34,170 nucleotides of DNA from Acanthamoeba lenticulata (lineage: Eukaryota > Discosea > Longamoebia > Acanthamoebidae): contig NAVB01000495.1 in the NCBI GenBank assembly GCA_002179805.1, positions 1 to 34,170 on the forward strand, read 5' to 3'. The translations under genes were made by a program, and so were the position numbers. Below, piece after piece: positions 1-9,997 of the stretch. How positions within the stretch are numbered: position 1 is the first letter of the stretch; every line of letters starts with the position of its first letter. The notes under the pieces were generated by a model. It did no database searches. It saw only the letters and a program-made list of their open reading frames with translations, and was not told the DNA's origin.

Positions 1-13
1 AATCGAACAAAAT

Positions 14-2117
14 GTGGTGTTTTGCCAGATCCCAAGCCCGGCTGTTGCGCGTCACTTTGCGTTCATCAAGCAGAAGGCGCCTGTCCCCAAGGACTGGGAA
101 CAACACCTCGAAAAGTGCGAAGGACGCTTTGCTTTTTCGTTTTTCATTCTTTTGTTGATCACCGATTTCGTTTTTCTCTCCTCAGGAAGAAGAAGCTGAT
201 GGAGTACCTGCTGGCCAACGGGCTCGACGCCAAGGCCAAGTCCGTCGACGGCTGGACGGCGCTCCACCTGCAGGCCGAGAAGCCCGACGTGGGCGGCGCG
301 CGGCTGCTGGTGGAAGTCGGCGGCGCCGACCCCAATGCGCGCGACGTCGAGGGCTGCACGCCGCTTCACTGGGCCGCGCGCCCAAAGAACTATCACGTCG
401 CCCGGCCCAAGCGGCTGCGCATGTCGGGCGAACTCGTCGCCTACTTGCGCGAGCGCGGCGCCGACATCAACGCGCGCGACTACACGGGCGCCACGCCGCT
501 GCACTACGCCGTGTGGCACAACGAGGACTACGTCGACGTCCTGCTCCAGAACGGGGCCGATCCCAACGTGGCCACCCGCCGCGCCTGCGGCGCGCACACG
601 CCGCTCCACTTTGCCGCCGACATCCGCAAGAAGGGCGCCCTCAAGTCCCTCCTCGACAAGGGCGCCGATCCGACCCGCGTCGACGCCCGCGGCTGCTCGG
701 CCCTCCACTACCTCGTCAAGGACTGCGGCAAGTGCCTCCACTATTTTTATTTTTATTTTTATTTTATTCTTTTGTTTTCGAAATTATGATTTCTCCTCTT
801 TATTTCTATTTTCATTATTGTTTTGATTACATGCTGACGTGGCCGGAACACACAGACGTGCAATTTACGATCGAGGAGCCCGTGGTCCCGGGCGAGCCGC
901 TCGACGAGGCGCTGATTGTCGTTGGCGATGACGCCGCCAGCTCGTCCTCTTCATCGTCATCATCCTCGTCGGCTGGCGAACACGCGTGGGACGTGTTGTT
1001 CGTCGTGCAAGGCCAGAAGATCCGGTACGCGCGTCCACCTCACGCACGCACGCACGCGCGCGTCGGGCTGGCGGCCGCGCTCACGTTCACATGGTCATGT
1101 GGTGTGGTGCATGGCTGTGACAACAGGGCGAACAAGGCCGTGCTGTCGTCGCGCGCAGACTACTTCAACATCATGTTCACGTCGCAGTGGCGCGAGTCCG
1201 ACCTGGGCGAGATCGAGATCATCGACGTCGAGCCCGACGTGTTCCTCCTCCTGCTCAAGTTCCTCTACACCCACCGCCTTGGTGTGGCCGACAACGACGA
1301 CGGCACCACAGCAGCGGCTACGGCTGCCGCCCCGGCCTCGGCTGCGACCAACACAGAGGCAGCGCTGTCGCTGCAGCTCGCGGTCAAGCTGCTCCTGGTG
1401 GCCGATCAGTTCCTGCTTCCGGCGCTCCAGCTGGCCGTGCAGAAGTATCTCGCCCTCAACATCCACCGCAACCAGGACGCCTTCGTGACCCTGTGGGAGA
1501 TCGCCGAGCAGTTCGAGTTCCGTGAGGTCAAGAAGGCCTGCCTCAAGTTTATCCTCGAGGACCTCGGGCGACGTCAACGCGAGCGGCTGCTGCGTCGCAA
1601 CAACAACGACGGCGGCGGCGGCGATGATGACGAGAAGAAGCAGAAGCTGGACGCAGCAGCCGAAGGCGAAGGAATGGAGGTCGAGACCAAGGCCGAGACT
1701 GAGGCCGAGGAGGCGGCGGGCATGGAGGTCGATGGGAGTGCTGCCAACAAGAGGCGGCGCATGGAGGCGGTGGCGCATGAGCAAAAGGAAGAGGAAGGCG
1801 CCGACGAGGCCAAGGGCAAGGAGAAGGCCCAGGAAGGAGGAGAAGGAGGCGAGGTCGTTGGCGAGGACACGGCAGCACAAAACCGGAAGACGGAGGAGAA
1901 GAAAACAAACCAAGAGGATCAAGAGGAGAAGGAAGAAGAAGAAGAAGAAGAAAGAGGCGAGGAGTACAAGGAGGTGTGCCGCAAGCTCATCTTCGAGGTG
2001 CTCGAGAAGAAGATAGAGCTTTCCAAGCAATTCCGCTCCATCCACTGGAAGAAAGACCCGGACCCAGCCTCTTCGTCATCCTCGCCTTCAAGACCTCTGG
2101 CCGTGACAGGAAGCTGA
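14..2117 (+). CDS. Ankyrin-repeat / BTB (POZ) protein, 5' partial
   Basis: Exons 14-114, 186-727, 856-1024 and 1127-2117 join in phase to give 600 residues, with the N-terminus outside the window. Residues about 34-210 hold four to five ankyrin repeats (TALHLQAE, TPLHWAA, TPLHYAV, TPLHFAAD, SALHYLV). A serine run follows. The BTB domain is split by the third intron: DVLFVVQGQKIR joins ANKAVLSSRADYF, then a BACK-like helical region including FEFREVKKACLKF. The last ~190 residues are low-complexity Glu/Lys with KRRR-type basic clusters, so nuclear entry is possible. Known for the family: BTB proteins commonly act as Cullin-3 substrate adaptors, with ankyrin repeats binding the partner; that role here is inference. 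The third intron is a multiple of three and open, so retaining it would insert 34 residues. The second intron works only with a GC donor. Confidence 0.85.
728..855 (+). other. GC-AG intron in the ankyrin-BTB gene
   Basis: The ankyrin exon and the BTB exon are in different frames. The only nearby GT (732-733) would shift the BTB exon out of frame. A donor at 728 reading G|GCAAGT, the classic GC-donor consensus, leaves phase 1 and joins the acceptor ending at 855 (CACACAG) in the correct frame, giving VKDC-D-VQFTIEE. The intron contains a T-rich microsatellite. Confidence 0.7.
744..775 (+). repeat. T-rich microsatellite (TTTTTA)n
   Basis: Four near-perfect TTTTTA units lie inside the GC-AG intron and contrast sharply with the GC-rich flanking exons. 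No function is suggested beyond intron pyrimidine richness. Confidence 0.8.
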
Positions 2118-2351
2118 ATCATCGTGACATGTGCTCCATCTTCAGTCTTGTGTAATGAAACAAGCAACATGTCATTCATTACTACTGGTGGTCACACGTT
2201 AACCTGCGCACATCTCACTATCATGCTGCAATTGGCCAGCAGTGCAGAGCTCTGCACCCAAAGATTACCTTTGAAGTCATGCTCAACACGTGAGAGTTTT
2301 CCTCGTCATGTGTTTGCAGTAATGTATTTGTGTACAAAATGACTATGAATA

Positions 2352-5300
2352 TTACACACCAGCCGCCAGGGTGGTGGTGCCATCGTCGTCGCCCACCTGG
2401 GCGTCGAAGAAGGCCACCACGGCCTCCATCGTGGGCCTCTTCTCTGGCGATGCGTGCCAGCACTTCTTCATCATCTTACGGTACTCGGGCACGCAGTCGC
2501 CCGGGATCTGGGGCCGCTTGCCCTCGAGCACGTCCAAAGACACGCCCATGAAGTTGCGCCCGGCGTAAGGTTCGCGCCTCGTCAGCGCCTGCCACATGAT
2601 GATGCCGAACGAGAACACGTCCGCGCGCTCGTCGTACTTCTCGCCGCGGATGATCTCCGGCGCCGTCCAGCACGGCGTGCCGCAGCGCGTCATGGTCGCG
2701 TTCTCCTCCTTGATGCGCGCGAACCCAAAGTCGGCCACCTTGACGTTCCAGTTCTCGTCCACGAGCAGGTTCGACGGCTTCAGGTCCCGGTGCACGATGA
2801 CGGGATGGAGCGAGTGGAGGTAGTTGATCCCGAGCGCGGCCGAGCGCAGCATGCGCAGCTTCTGCTTCCAGGCGAGCTTGATCGTGTTGTTGGCGAGGAT
2901 GTCCTTGAGCGAGCCCTGCTTCATGAACTCGGTCACGATGCACAGGTTGGGCTTCTTCACGCACGCCCCGATGAAGAGCACGATGTTGGGGTGGTGCAGC
3001 TCCGACAAAAAGGCCATCTCGGCGCGGAACTCGAGCATGCGCCGCTCGTCGAGCTTCTGCTTGATGAACCGCTTCACCGCCACGTCGACGCCCTTCCACT
3101 TGCCGCGGTAGACCACGCCGTAGGACCCGAGGCCCACCTGCTTGCCGAGTGCGATCTCGTGGAAGTCGATGATCCACCGGCACAGGTTCGCTGATGTGAG
3201 GAAGGTGTCCTCCTTGAACATCATGCCCTCGCCCACCGCCGTTTGCATGTCGCCGCCTCCGCTGCCGCTGCCGCTCGTCCCGGACGTGTGGCTCCGGTCC
3301 TCTCGCGCCTCCTTGTGGCCGTCACTACCGCTCGAGGGCGCCCCCGAGGAGGACGTGGTGTCGCCGTCATGCGCGACGCCGCCAAAGAAGCGGGCCTCGA
3401 GGCCTTCGACCTTGAGCTCGAACAGGCGTGCGCCCTGCGGCACGTCCGGCATTTCGAACTTGCCCAGCGCCACCAAACGTGCCTCGGCCGCCGCGTTTGA
3501 TGCGATGTTGTCAGCTTCACCGTCGCCCGCCGCCGCAGACGAGGGCGCCGCCGAGGAGGCGGCAGCAGCGAGGAACTTGTCACGGGCGGTGTGGCTCATG
3601 ACCACCTGGCCGCCGTGCGTCATGGCTGTGATGCGCGCCGCAGCGTTGACCACAGGGCCGATGTACTCCACGCGCCTCGTCATCGGATCGCGCACCACCT
3701 TGGGCACGCCCACGTGCACGCCCATCCGCACCCGCAGGCCCTTGAACACCACCCGGTCGTCCGTGTCGCCCCACTCCTCTGCCGCGCCCGGGTGCTCGAG
3801 TAGGGCCTCGGGCCACTCGACGGTGAGGAGGGCGCGCTGGACGTCGCAGCACCAGGCCAGCGCGTCGCTCGTGTGCTGGAAGGCCATGCAGAAGGAGCCC
3901 TCTCCGCTGTTGCGGTCGCGCAAGAACACCACCTCGTAGCCCCGGTGCCGCTTGAGCGCTGCGCGGAGAGTTTCGTTGTGAAGCAGCGTGGCGTCGCGCA
4001 TGGCCGCGGCGTTGAACTCCCAGAGCGAGGCTGCGCGCGTGATGTCCGTGAACACGATCGTCACTTCGCCCTCGGGCGCACGCACTCCGCCGGCCGCCTG
4101 GGCCGCCACGGAGAAGTTCTTGGACCCGTTGGACGAGGACGAGGACGTGGAGCCCGTCGACGCCGAGCCGTGAGTCGAGGGAAGCGTCCACGAGCCATAG
4201 ACGTTGCGCGGAACCTTAGGATCGCGGCCGTTCGAATTGTTCCCGCTGGAGGACGAGGACGAGGTCTTGGAGGTCATGCCTGTCGAAGTCGACTCGCCGT
4301 GCATGGAGGAGAGGCGCGTCATGATCTCGAGGAACGTCGGCCGGATCACCGGGTCCACATGCCAGCAGCTCGTGATCAGCTGTTCGTACTCGGGCGGGCA
4401 CGTGAGCACGTCCGGCATCGTCGGCCGGATATTGTCCCGCAAGACGGCCACGGCAACGGCGGCGGGGCTCATGCCAAAGTAGGGCTGGTCCCGCGTGAGG
4501 AGCTCCCACAGGATGATCCCGAACGAGTACACATCGGCCAAGATGAAGTCCACGTCGGCCGCTTCGTTGAGCACCTCGGGCGCCGTCCAGTGCACGCTCC
4601 CGGCCACGTTGTTGCCAGCGCCGCCCTTGTGGGCGTCCTCCTTGAACTTGGTCAGGCCAAAGTCGGACACCTTGACGTTCCACTTGTTGTCGAGCAGCAG
4701 GTTGAGCGACTTGAGGTCGCGATGGACGATGCCCGACGAGTGGAGGAAGTGCATGCCCTTCGACGCCTGGTAGGCCATCTTGGCCTTGAGCACGAACGGA
4801 ATCTCTGGAATGAGTTCGTTGTGGAGCAGGTCGTAGAGCGAGCCGAGGGACATGAACTCCATGACGATGCACATCTTGGGCGGCTTGGTCGATGCCGCCA
4901 TGAACAGCACCACGTTCGGATGCCGCAGCGAGGTCATCACGCGCACCTCGTCCTGGAAGTTCTTTTCCATCTCTTTCGTGATCTTCTCGGCGGCCATGAC
5001 CTTGACGGCCACCTCGGTGCCCTTCCACATGGCCTTGTGCACCTCGCCGTAGCCGCCGGCCCCGAGCTGCTCGCCCACCTCGAGCTCGGCGTAGTCGATC
5101 TCCCAGTCGTCGGCCTTGCGCTGCGCGCGCTTGATGGCCCAAACGAGAATGAACAGGACAGCCGCCAGGACGATCAGCACCACGACGGCCACCGGGACCA
5201 CCACCACTGCAACGAGAGATCATGTCGACTTCCAGTCAGCTGTCCTGATTTCACGCCCGCGCCCAGCAAGACAAGGCTGGAGAAAAAGTACCAATGGTGA

Positions 5301-8250
5301 TGGTCGAGACGTCGCTGCTCGAGCTGGCCGAGATGAGGGCCTCGCAGTACTGGCCCGTGTACCTGGCGTTGCACACGCACACGTTGTCCGCGCAGGTGCC
5401 GACGCCCGAGCACAGGTCGCCGGCGTCGGTGATGCAGTTGGCCACGGAGCTCACGGCCACGCCGTCGCACGTGAAGGCCTTGAGCTGCTGGTAGAACTGG
5501 CGCTTGAGCCCCTCGTCGGCCGCCGAGGCCACGATGAAGCCCTGCCGGTCGGCCGACTGCACGGCCTCGGGGCTGGTCTGCGAGTAGAGGAAGAAGGAGG
5601 CCAGCGCGGCGGCCTTGGCGCAATCCTCCATGGTCCGGCTGCGGTAAATAAAGCCGCCAAAGGCCACCAGCGGCCAGCTGTTGGGCGCCTCGCCTGTGAC
5701 GAACGCCAGCGTCAGTTAGTCGGAACGGGGCCGAGCCATGGCCACGCAGGCGGCAGTGAGGTGGTGCGTACTGAGGACGATGCCAGTGTAGTCAGGCGCG
5801 GTGGTGGTCTCCAGGTAGCGCGTGAAGGCGCTGCCGATGGAGGTCTTGTTGGGCTGCACCGCCACGCCGGCTGCGTTGTACATGCTCCCCGGGCCGATGG
5901 TCGGCGTCTGCTCGTGGTCGTCAAAAATTTGAGTTAGTCACACGCATTCCAAAGTAAAAGATGTTATCCGGAATAACCAACGTACAAGAAGGGCGTCGTA
6001 GAGGTTGACGAACGCAAAGGTGTCCGAGGTGTCGGCAATGACCAAGACCAGGCTCGTGTAGTTGTCGACTCCAATGCTGGTGGTCGAGGCCTCCACGGGG
6101 AACGTCGCCACGTCCGACGTGCCCACCTGCATGTATGTGCGTGTGGCCAAGGTGAGGCTGAGCTGCGCAAAGGCCCGCACCGAAGAAGGCGCACGCACCC
6201 GCTGCGCAAACTCGGGGACGGTGGCACTGAGCATGGCCGTGAAGAGCTGCTCGATGGCCGAGCTGGACGTCTGCGTCACGACTTTGATGGGACGCGCAGG
6301 CAGCGCCGCGGCGGTCGCGTTGGAGTTGATCTGGGCGATACGCGGGTCGTTCCACATGGTAATGTTGCCCAAGTAGATGTCGGCCAGCACCTCGGCGTTG
6401 AGCACCAGCTCGAGCCCGATTAGCACCAGCTCGGGCAGGTTGTAGCCTTGTGTTGGTGGGAAGACGAGCTCAGTATGATGGCGGCGAAGGCCGTTGCATG
6501 AGACGAGCAAAGGCCTTTTGGGCGGGACGTACCTGGGACGATGCCGTAGATTACCGCGGGCATGAGGGCCACGTCGGGGATGTCCGAATACCACTCGGCC
6601 GCGAGGCCGTTGCTCGTCGTGCCAAACTGCTCGTCAAACGTGCGCAGCTGCTTCTTGGCCTGCTGCGACGTGGCCTCAAAGTACTTGATTGTCGCAGTGC
6701 TGGTCGACTGGCCCACAGCCCAGGCCGTGTAGATGGGCAGCGGCAGGCCGGCGCCAATGAGGAACGACGCTTCGAGGGCCGGCTGGCCATTGCATTTGAG
6801 GCTCGTGAAGAGGTCGAGCAGGTTCTTGCGCAGGCTCTGGTCGATCGGCACAAAGCCCTGGTCCTCGGCCAGCGTCGACGCCCTGGGGTTGGTTGACATT
6901 CATCGCGTGGTGAGTTATGTAAAGAATGTAAACAGCGATGAGCTGGCGTTGGGTCGGCATACGCGTCGTTGATCTGGGTCCAGGCCAGGAAGCGGATGAG
7001 CTCCTCGATGTTGGTGCAATCCAGCGCCGTGATGCTCCGGTTGACCAAGAGGTAAGTGACGTAGCTGAGCGGCCACGAGTCGTTGCCGGGTGCGTCAAAG
7101 ATGTCGATGGTCAGGTTGCCCGCGCTGTAGTTGGCCGCGAACTCAGACATGGCCGCTTGCACCGAGTACACGCTGGGCAAGACGAGCCTGCCGGCCTTGT
7201 TGATCATGCTGGCCCACGGCAGGTTCACCGCCTGGCTGTCCGCGAGCTTGACAAAGGTCATGCTGTTGGGCGTGGCCGCAGCCCACGCTGCGCGGTCGGC
7301 CGAGTAGCCGCCCTCCACGGCGCGGCCCTCGAGCGCCGGGGCCATGAGGTCGAACGAGTTGTTGGCTGCCGCGAGCGCCGTGCGGAAGGTGCTGCTGAAG
7401 CTCGACACGGCCAGCTTGAACACCTCAGCGAGGGAGAGGACATTGTTCACGTTGTAGGCCAACTGGATGGTGGCGTTGGGCAACTGGGAGGCGAGGGTCG
7501 GGTTAAGGGCGGCGATGCGCAAGTCATTCCAGAAGGTGATGTTGCCTGCCCAGATGAGACCTACCGTCTCCCGATCGAGCACCTTTTGATGTTTGACGTT
7601 AATGGTGTAAAAAGCAAAGATGTGTAAAAATCCAAAAGGAAAAGGACCATTTAGAAGAGGGGGCAGACGAACGAGCGACGCATTGAGGCCAATATTGTAG
7701 GTGAGCACCAACGACTGACCGTAGAGTGGGAACTGAACAAGCTTGTACAGGCTGGCGTCAGCCGCAGGCAGCGCACGGTCAACAATCACGAAGTCCTGTT
7801 GTGTGTCCGAGAGGTCAAAACTCCAAACAAATGACATCCACGCGAAAGTTCGCGCACCACTTTCTGACGGCTGTACGCTTGAAAAGCCGAATCCAGACCT
7901 GAAACTGCATACGTTATGCTGCACACCACCGAAATGTGCGTGATGAGCTACAGAAGGAGCCTGGGGTGCGATGTGTACACGACCGGTACCTCACGTCGTC
8001 ACGAGTGTACTCGTAGCGATCAGCCCAGGCTTGGATGATCGCGTTGGCGTTGGGCGAGCCATCACCGTACAGGCGCGTACTCAAGGCCCCTGCGCAGGTT
8101 TCGAACAAGATCCAAAGTGTGTCAGCTAAGCAGGTCAAAGAGTCATCATGGCGGGATGGTCTTGCTCGCACCATCCACCGTGATGTTCCACAGGCTGGGA
8201 ACGAGGATAAGGGACAACACGGGCAAGAGCAAGCGTTGCAGCTTCAGCAT
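2352..8250 (-). CDS. Receptor: two PstS-like domains, EGF-like, TM, kinase, class III cyclase, kinase
   Basis: Nine exons (minus strand) close in phase: 8250-8172, 8089-7990, 7904-7673, 7582-6963, 6882-6533, 6446-5986, 5907-5772, 5693-5292, 5206-2352; 1744 residues. A signal peptide starts MLKLQRLLLPVL. Two phosphate-binding-protein (PstS)-like modules follow: one opens LYGDGSPNANAIIQAW and carries GNITFWND; the other opens LIGAGLPLPIYTAW and carries GNITMWND and WPLVAFGGF. Next come a cysteine-rich EGF-like module (about 750-785) and one membrane helix (about 792-818). Kinase 1 (about 833-1093) has GAGGYGEV, AVKVM, HRDLKSLN, DFG; the cyclase is at about 1165-1355; kinase 2 (about 1473-1728) has GLGSYGVV, AVKRF, HRDLKPSN, DFG. 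Both kinases look catalytically complete and Raf-like (TKL). The layout implies a plasma-membrane receptor sensing an external anion or small ligand; the ligand is not deducible. The cyclase metal site is atypical (see findings). Confidence 0.9.
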
Positions 8251-8933
8251 GGCCAGAACGTAGGTTGGTAGGTGTAATGGTACAAGAACGTTGTCTGGGC
8301 AGGTGAAGAACGGACGACTTACGACCGCCGTACTTACGACCTTAGGATGTCGTCCAGTCCAAGTTACACTTTTCTTGTTGGCAAAAATTAGACTCCTCGG
8401 CCCAACACGCCACATTACAGTGATCTGGAAAGCTACATTCTCGAGGTGGTTCGTTCTTTTGTGGTGGAGGTGACATGCAGCGACATGACATCCCGCGCCA
8501 GGCAGGGGTTGGGTTACTGCTAGGTTGCACAAAAACCAAAAGCTGCAAACTCCTTTTTAAACACCCGGCAGTCGAGGATTAATCACGAACGACGTTTGGC
8601 GTTTGGCTGTGTGCGGATCGTAGCCCAGGTGCGCACTGTTGTTCAACATCGGCCTTGCGGGAACATCTGCCGTTGGCGACCTGTTTCCGGCCAGAGTTGC
8701 AGCTGGTTGTGACACAGGAGTGACACCATCCTGACCTCCGGAGGAGCGCAACGGCCTCCTCTGCACACGTGTCACCACACACGCCAGCAAGCAAGAACCC
8801 TCTGGTCGTCAGCCAGGGACGCGTCTGCCCGTGCTGGATGAGGCTGGTGGTTTTGGGCAGTGGCACGAACCAAGAAAGTGGTGGAAGGGCTCGAGATGCT
8901 GCAGCAGATCCTCCTCGGCTCTCGCCACCCCCG
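8251..8933. other. Intergenic: promoter side of the receptor gene
   Basis: No coding exon is recognisable on either strand. It must hold the receptor gene's promoter and any 3' sequence of the upstream dioxygenase-like gene. A 10-base direct repeat (ACTTACGACC on the plus strand) occurs at 8317-8326 and 8332-8341, about 70-90 bases upstream of the receptor start codon; it could be a factor-binding site or chance. Confidence 0.5.
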
Positions 8934-9803
8934 TCACCCGCTTGCACATGCGCGTGTCGTTTCGTGCCATCCGACGTTATTATTTGTTTGATAAAATGCA
9001 ATTTGTCTTGGCTTTATTCGGGCCAGAAGCACCCGATAGCGATCAAGGAAGGCGTCCCCCTGACAGTCCACGTAATCCCCCTGCAACGTCACGCGCTGTG
9101 CGGTGAGTTCCGCAAAGCAAATTGAGGTGCGTGCCTGAAGGTGGCGGTTGCCGCGGGTAAAGGCAGCGCGGGCGTGGAGGATGCGGCGGTTGTCGAAGCA
9201 GACGAGGTCGCCCGGCTTCGGCCGACGCCACAGGTGGAGGTCCTGCGGCTCGTGCGTCACAAGCGTCAAGGATGTGAGGACACACGCACGCGCGTGCGCC
9301 GCACAGGCTCGTTTCGGTGGCCCAACACCGACCAGAAGCGTGTCGAGGAAGATGTTGGCGCCCTCGGCCTCGTTGACCAGGCAGTGCAGGAACTGGTAGC
9401 CGGGCGGCACTTCATAGTACCTGTGCCGCCCGCGACATAACAGAACGAGTTGGCCACAATCCATGTGAGGCGGAATGACGAGCGACGAATTGGCGATGTT
9501 GGCCGCTTTCTCCACGCTCTTCACGTCCCACTTCAGCCGGTGGCGCGGGGTCGACGAGGACAGGCGTTGTCGACGATGGCATTTGCCACGCATCGAAGTT
9601 GGCCCATGCGCAGGACCACATGGGCGATCTCGCCCTCCCGCGTCGGCACGCCGCGCACGACGAAGTAGCCAAACTGCATCAGCTGCTGCAGCCACCACAC
9701 GACTGCACGCACGCGGCTGGGTTGTCTTATCAACCGCACACACGCGTACACAGGCGTGTAAATACAGGCACGAACCTTCGTCGTTGGCTGTGAGAAGATC
9801 ACC
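8934..9803 (-). CDS. Gamma-butyrobetaine / trimethyllysine dioxygenase-like, shortened; possible pseudogene
   Basis: Exons 9803-9776, 9702-9575, 9530-9333, 9242-9135 and 9080-8934 keep one reading frame (about 200 residues; true start not found). Family marks: FGYFVVRGVPTREGEI, WDVKSV before the NxxxSSL stretch, HMD (iron-binding HxD), YYEVPPGYQFLHCL, PGDLVCFDNRR, ILHARAAF (distal iron His) and GDYVDCQGDAF near the C-terminus. Known family role: Fe(II)/2-oxoglutarate hydroxylation in carnitine synthesis. Oddities: the N-terminal family domain is absent; the central stretch between FLDTLL and PGDLV is far shorter than usual; about 13 extra residues sit after HMD; one inferred intron is only 44 nt (9531-9574) and another uses a GC donor. 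The frame then runs through an AATAAA. Either a very divergent gene or a decaying copy; family assignment is firm, function doubtful. Confidence 0.6.
   Translation of the reverse strand, partial: GDLLTANDEGSCLYLHACVRVCAVDKTTQPRACSRVVAAAADAVWLLRRARRADAGGRDRPCGPAHGPTSMRGKCHRRQRLSSSTPRHRLKWDVKSVEKAANIANSSLVIPPHMDCGQLVLLCRGRHRYYEVPPGYQFLHCLVNEAEGANIFLDTLLVGVGPPKRACAAHARACVLTSLTLVTHEPQDLHLWRRPKPGDLVCFDNRRILHARAAFTRGNRHLQARTSICFAELTAQRVTLQGDYVDCQGDAFLDRYRVLLARIKPRQIAFYQTNNNVGWHETTRACASG
9081..9134 (-). other. GC-AG intron in the dioxygenase-like gene
   Basis: On the minus strand the exon ends CTTCAG and continues GCACGC; the acceptor is GTTGCAG. Removing these 54 bases joins RGNRHLQ directly to GDYVDCQ, matching the family's C-terminal block, while retention would insert 18 residues in frame. 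No GT is available at this point. Confidence 0.55.
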
Positions 9804-9895
9804 CTAACTTCTCACTTTCAAGCTGAATGGCTCGATTCACCGCCGTCGTCGATACCTGGCGGAGGCCAACATTATTTTAGGCAGGATACGGACTG

Positions 9896-9910
9896 TTTTT
9901 TTTTTTTTTT
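9896..9910 (+). repeat. Homopolymer T tract
   Basis: Fifteen consecutive T between the divergent dioxygenase-like gene and the kelch-repeat gene, followed by an AT-rich stretch to about 9960. It could be a nucleosome-depleting promoter element (inference). Confidence 0.7.
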
Positions 9911-9997
9911 GGTGGTCTTGATTATGATATCTTAATTTTAAATTAATCATCCTTCTTTATGACTTCTCGTGGACCAGGGTAACTTCTGTTTTCGTCT

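Noticed and set aside
1095..2045. Minus-strand open frame of 316 codons over the BTB exon.
   Set aside because: Shadow of the Glu/Lys-rich tail, giving runs of Leu and Phe; no domain, and the plus strand has splice-consistent BTB coding.
3873..5300. Long plus-strand open frame of 475 codons opposite the receptor gene.
   Set aside because: It is antisense to two kinase-domain segments with clear motifs; GC-rich codon bias leaves the complementary strand open. The product is His/Arg-rich with no recognisable domain.
5292..8250. PstS-like domains as bacterial contamination or recent transfer.
   Set aside because: Seven phase-matched spliceosomal introns interrupt them and they are fused to eukaryotic kinase domains.
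8251..8790. Minus-strand open frames upstream of the receptor start.
   Set aside because: No domain and no splice-consistent connection to either neighbour; the signal peptide beginning at 8250 is the natural start.
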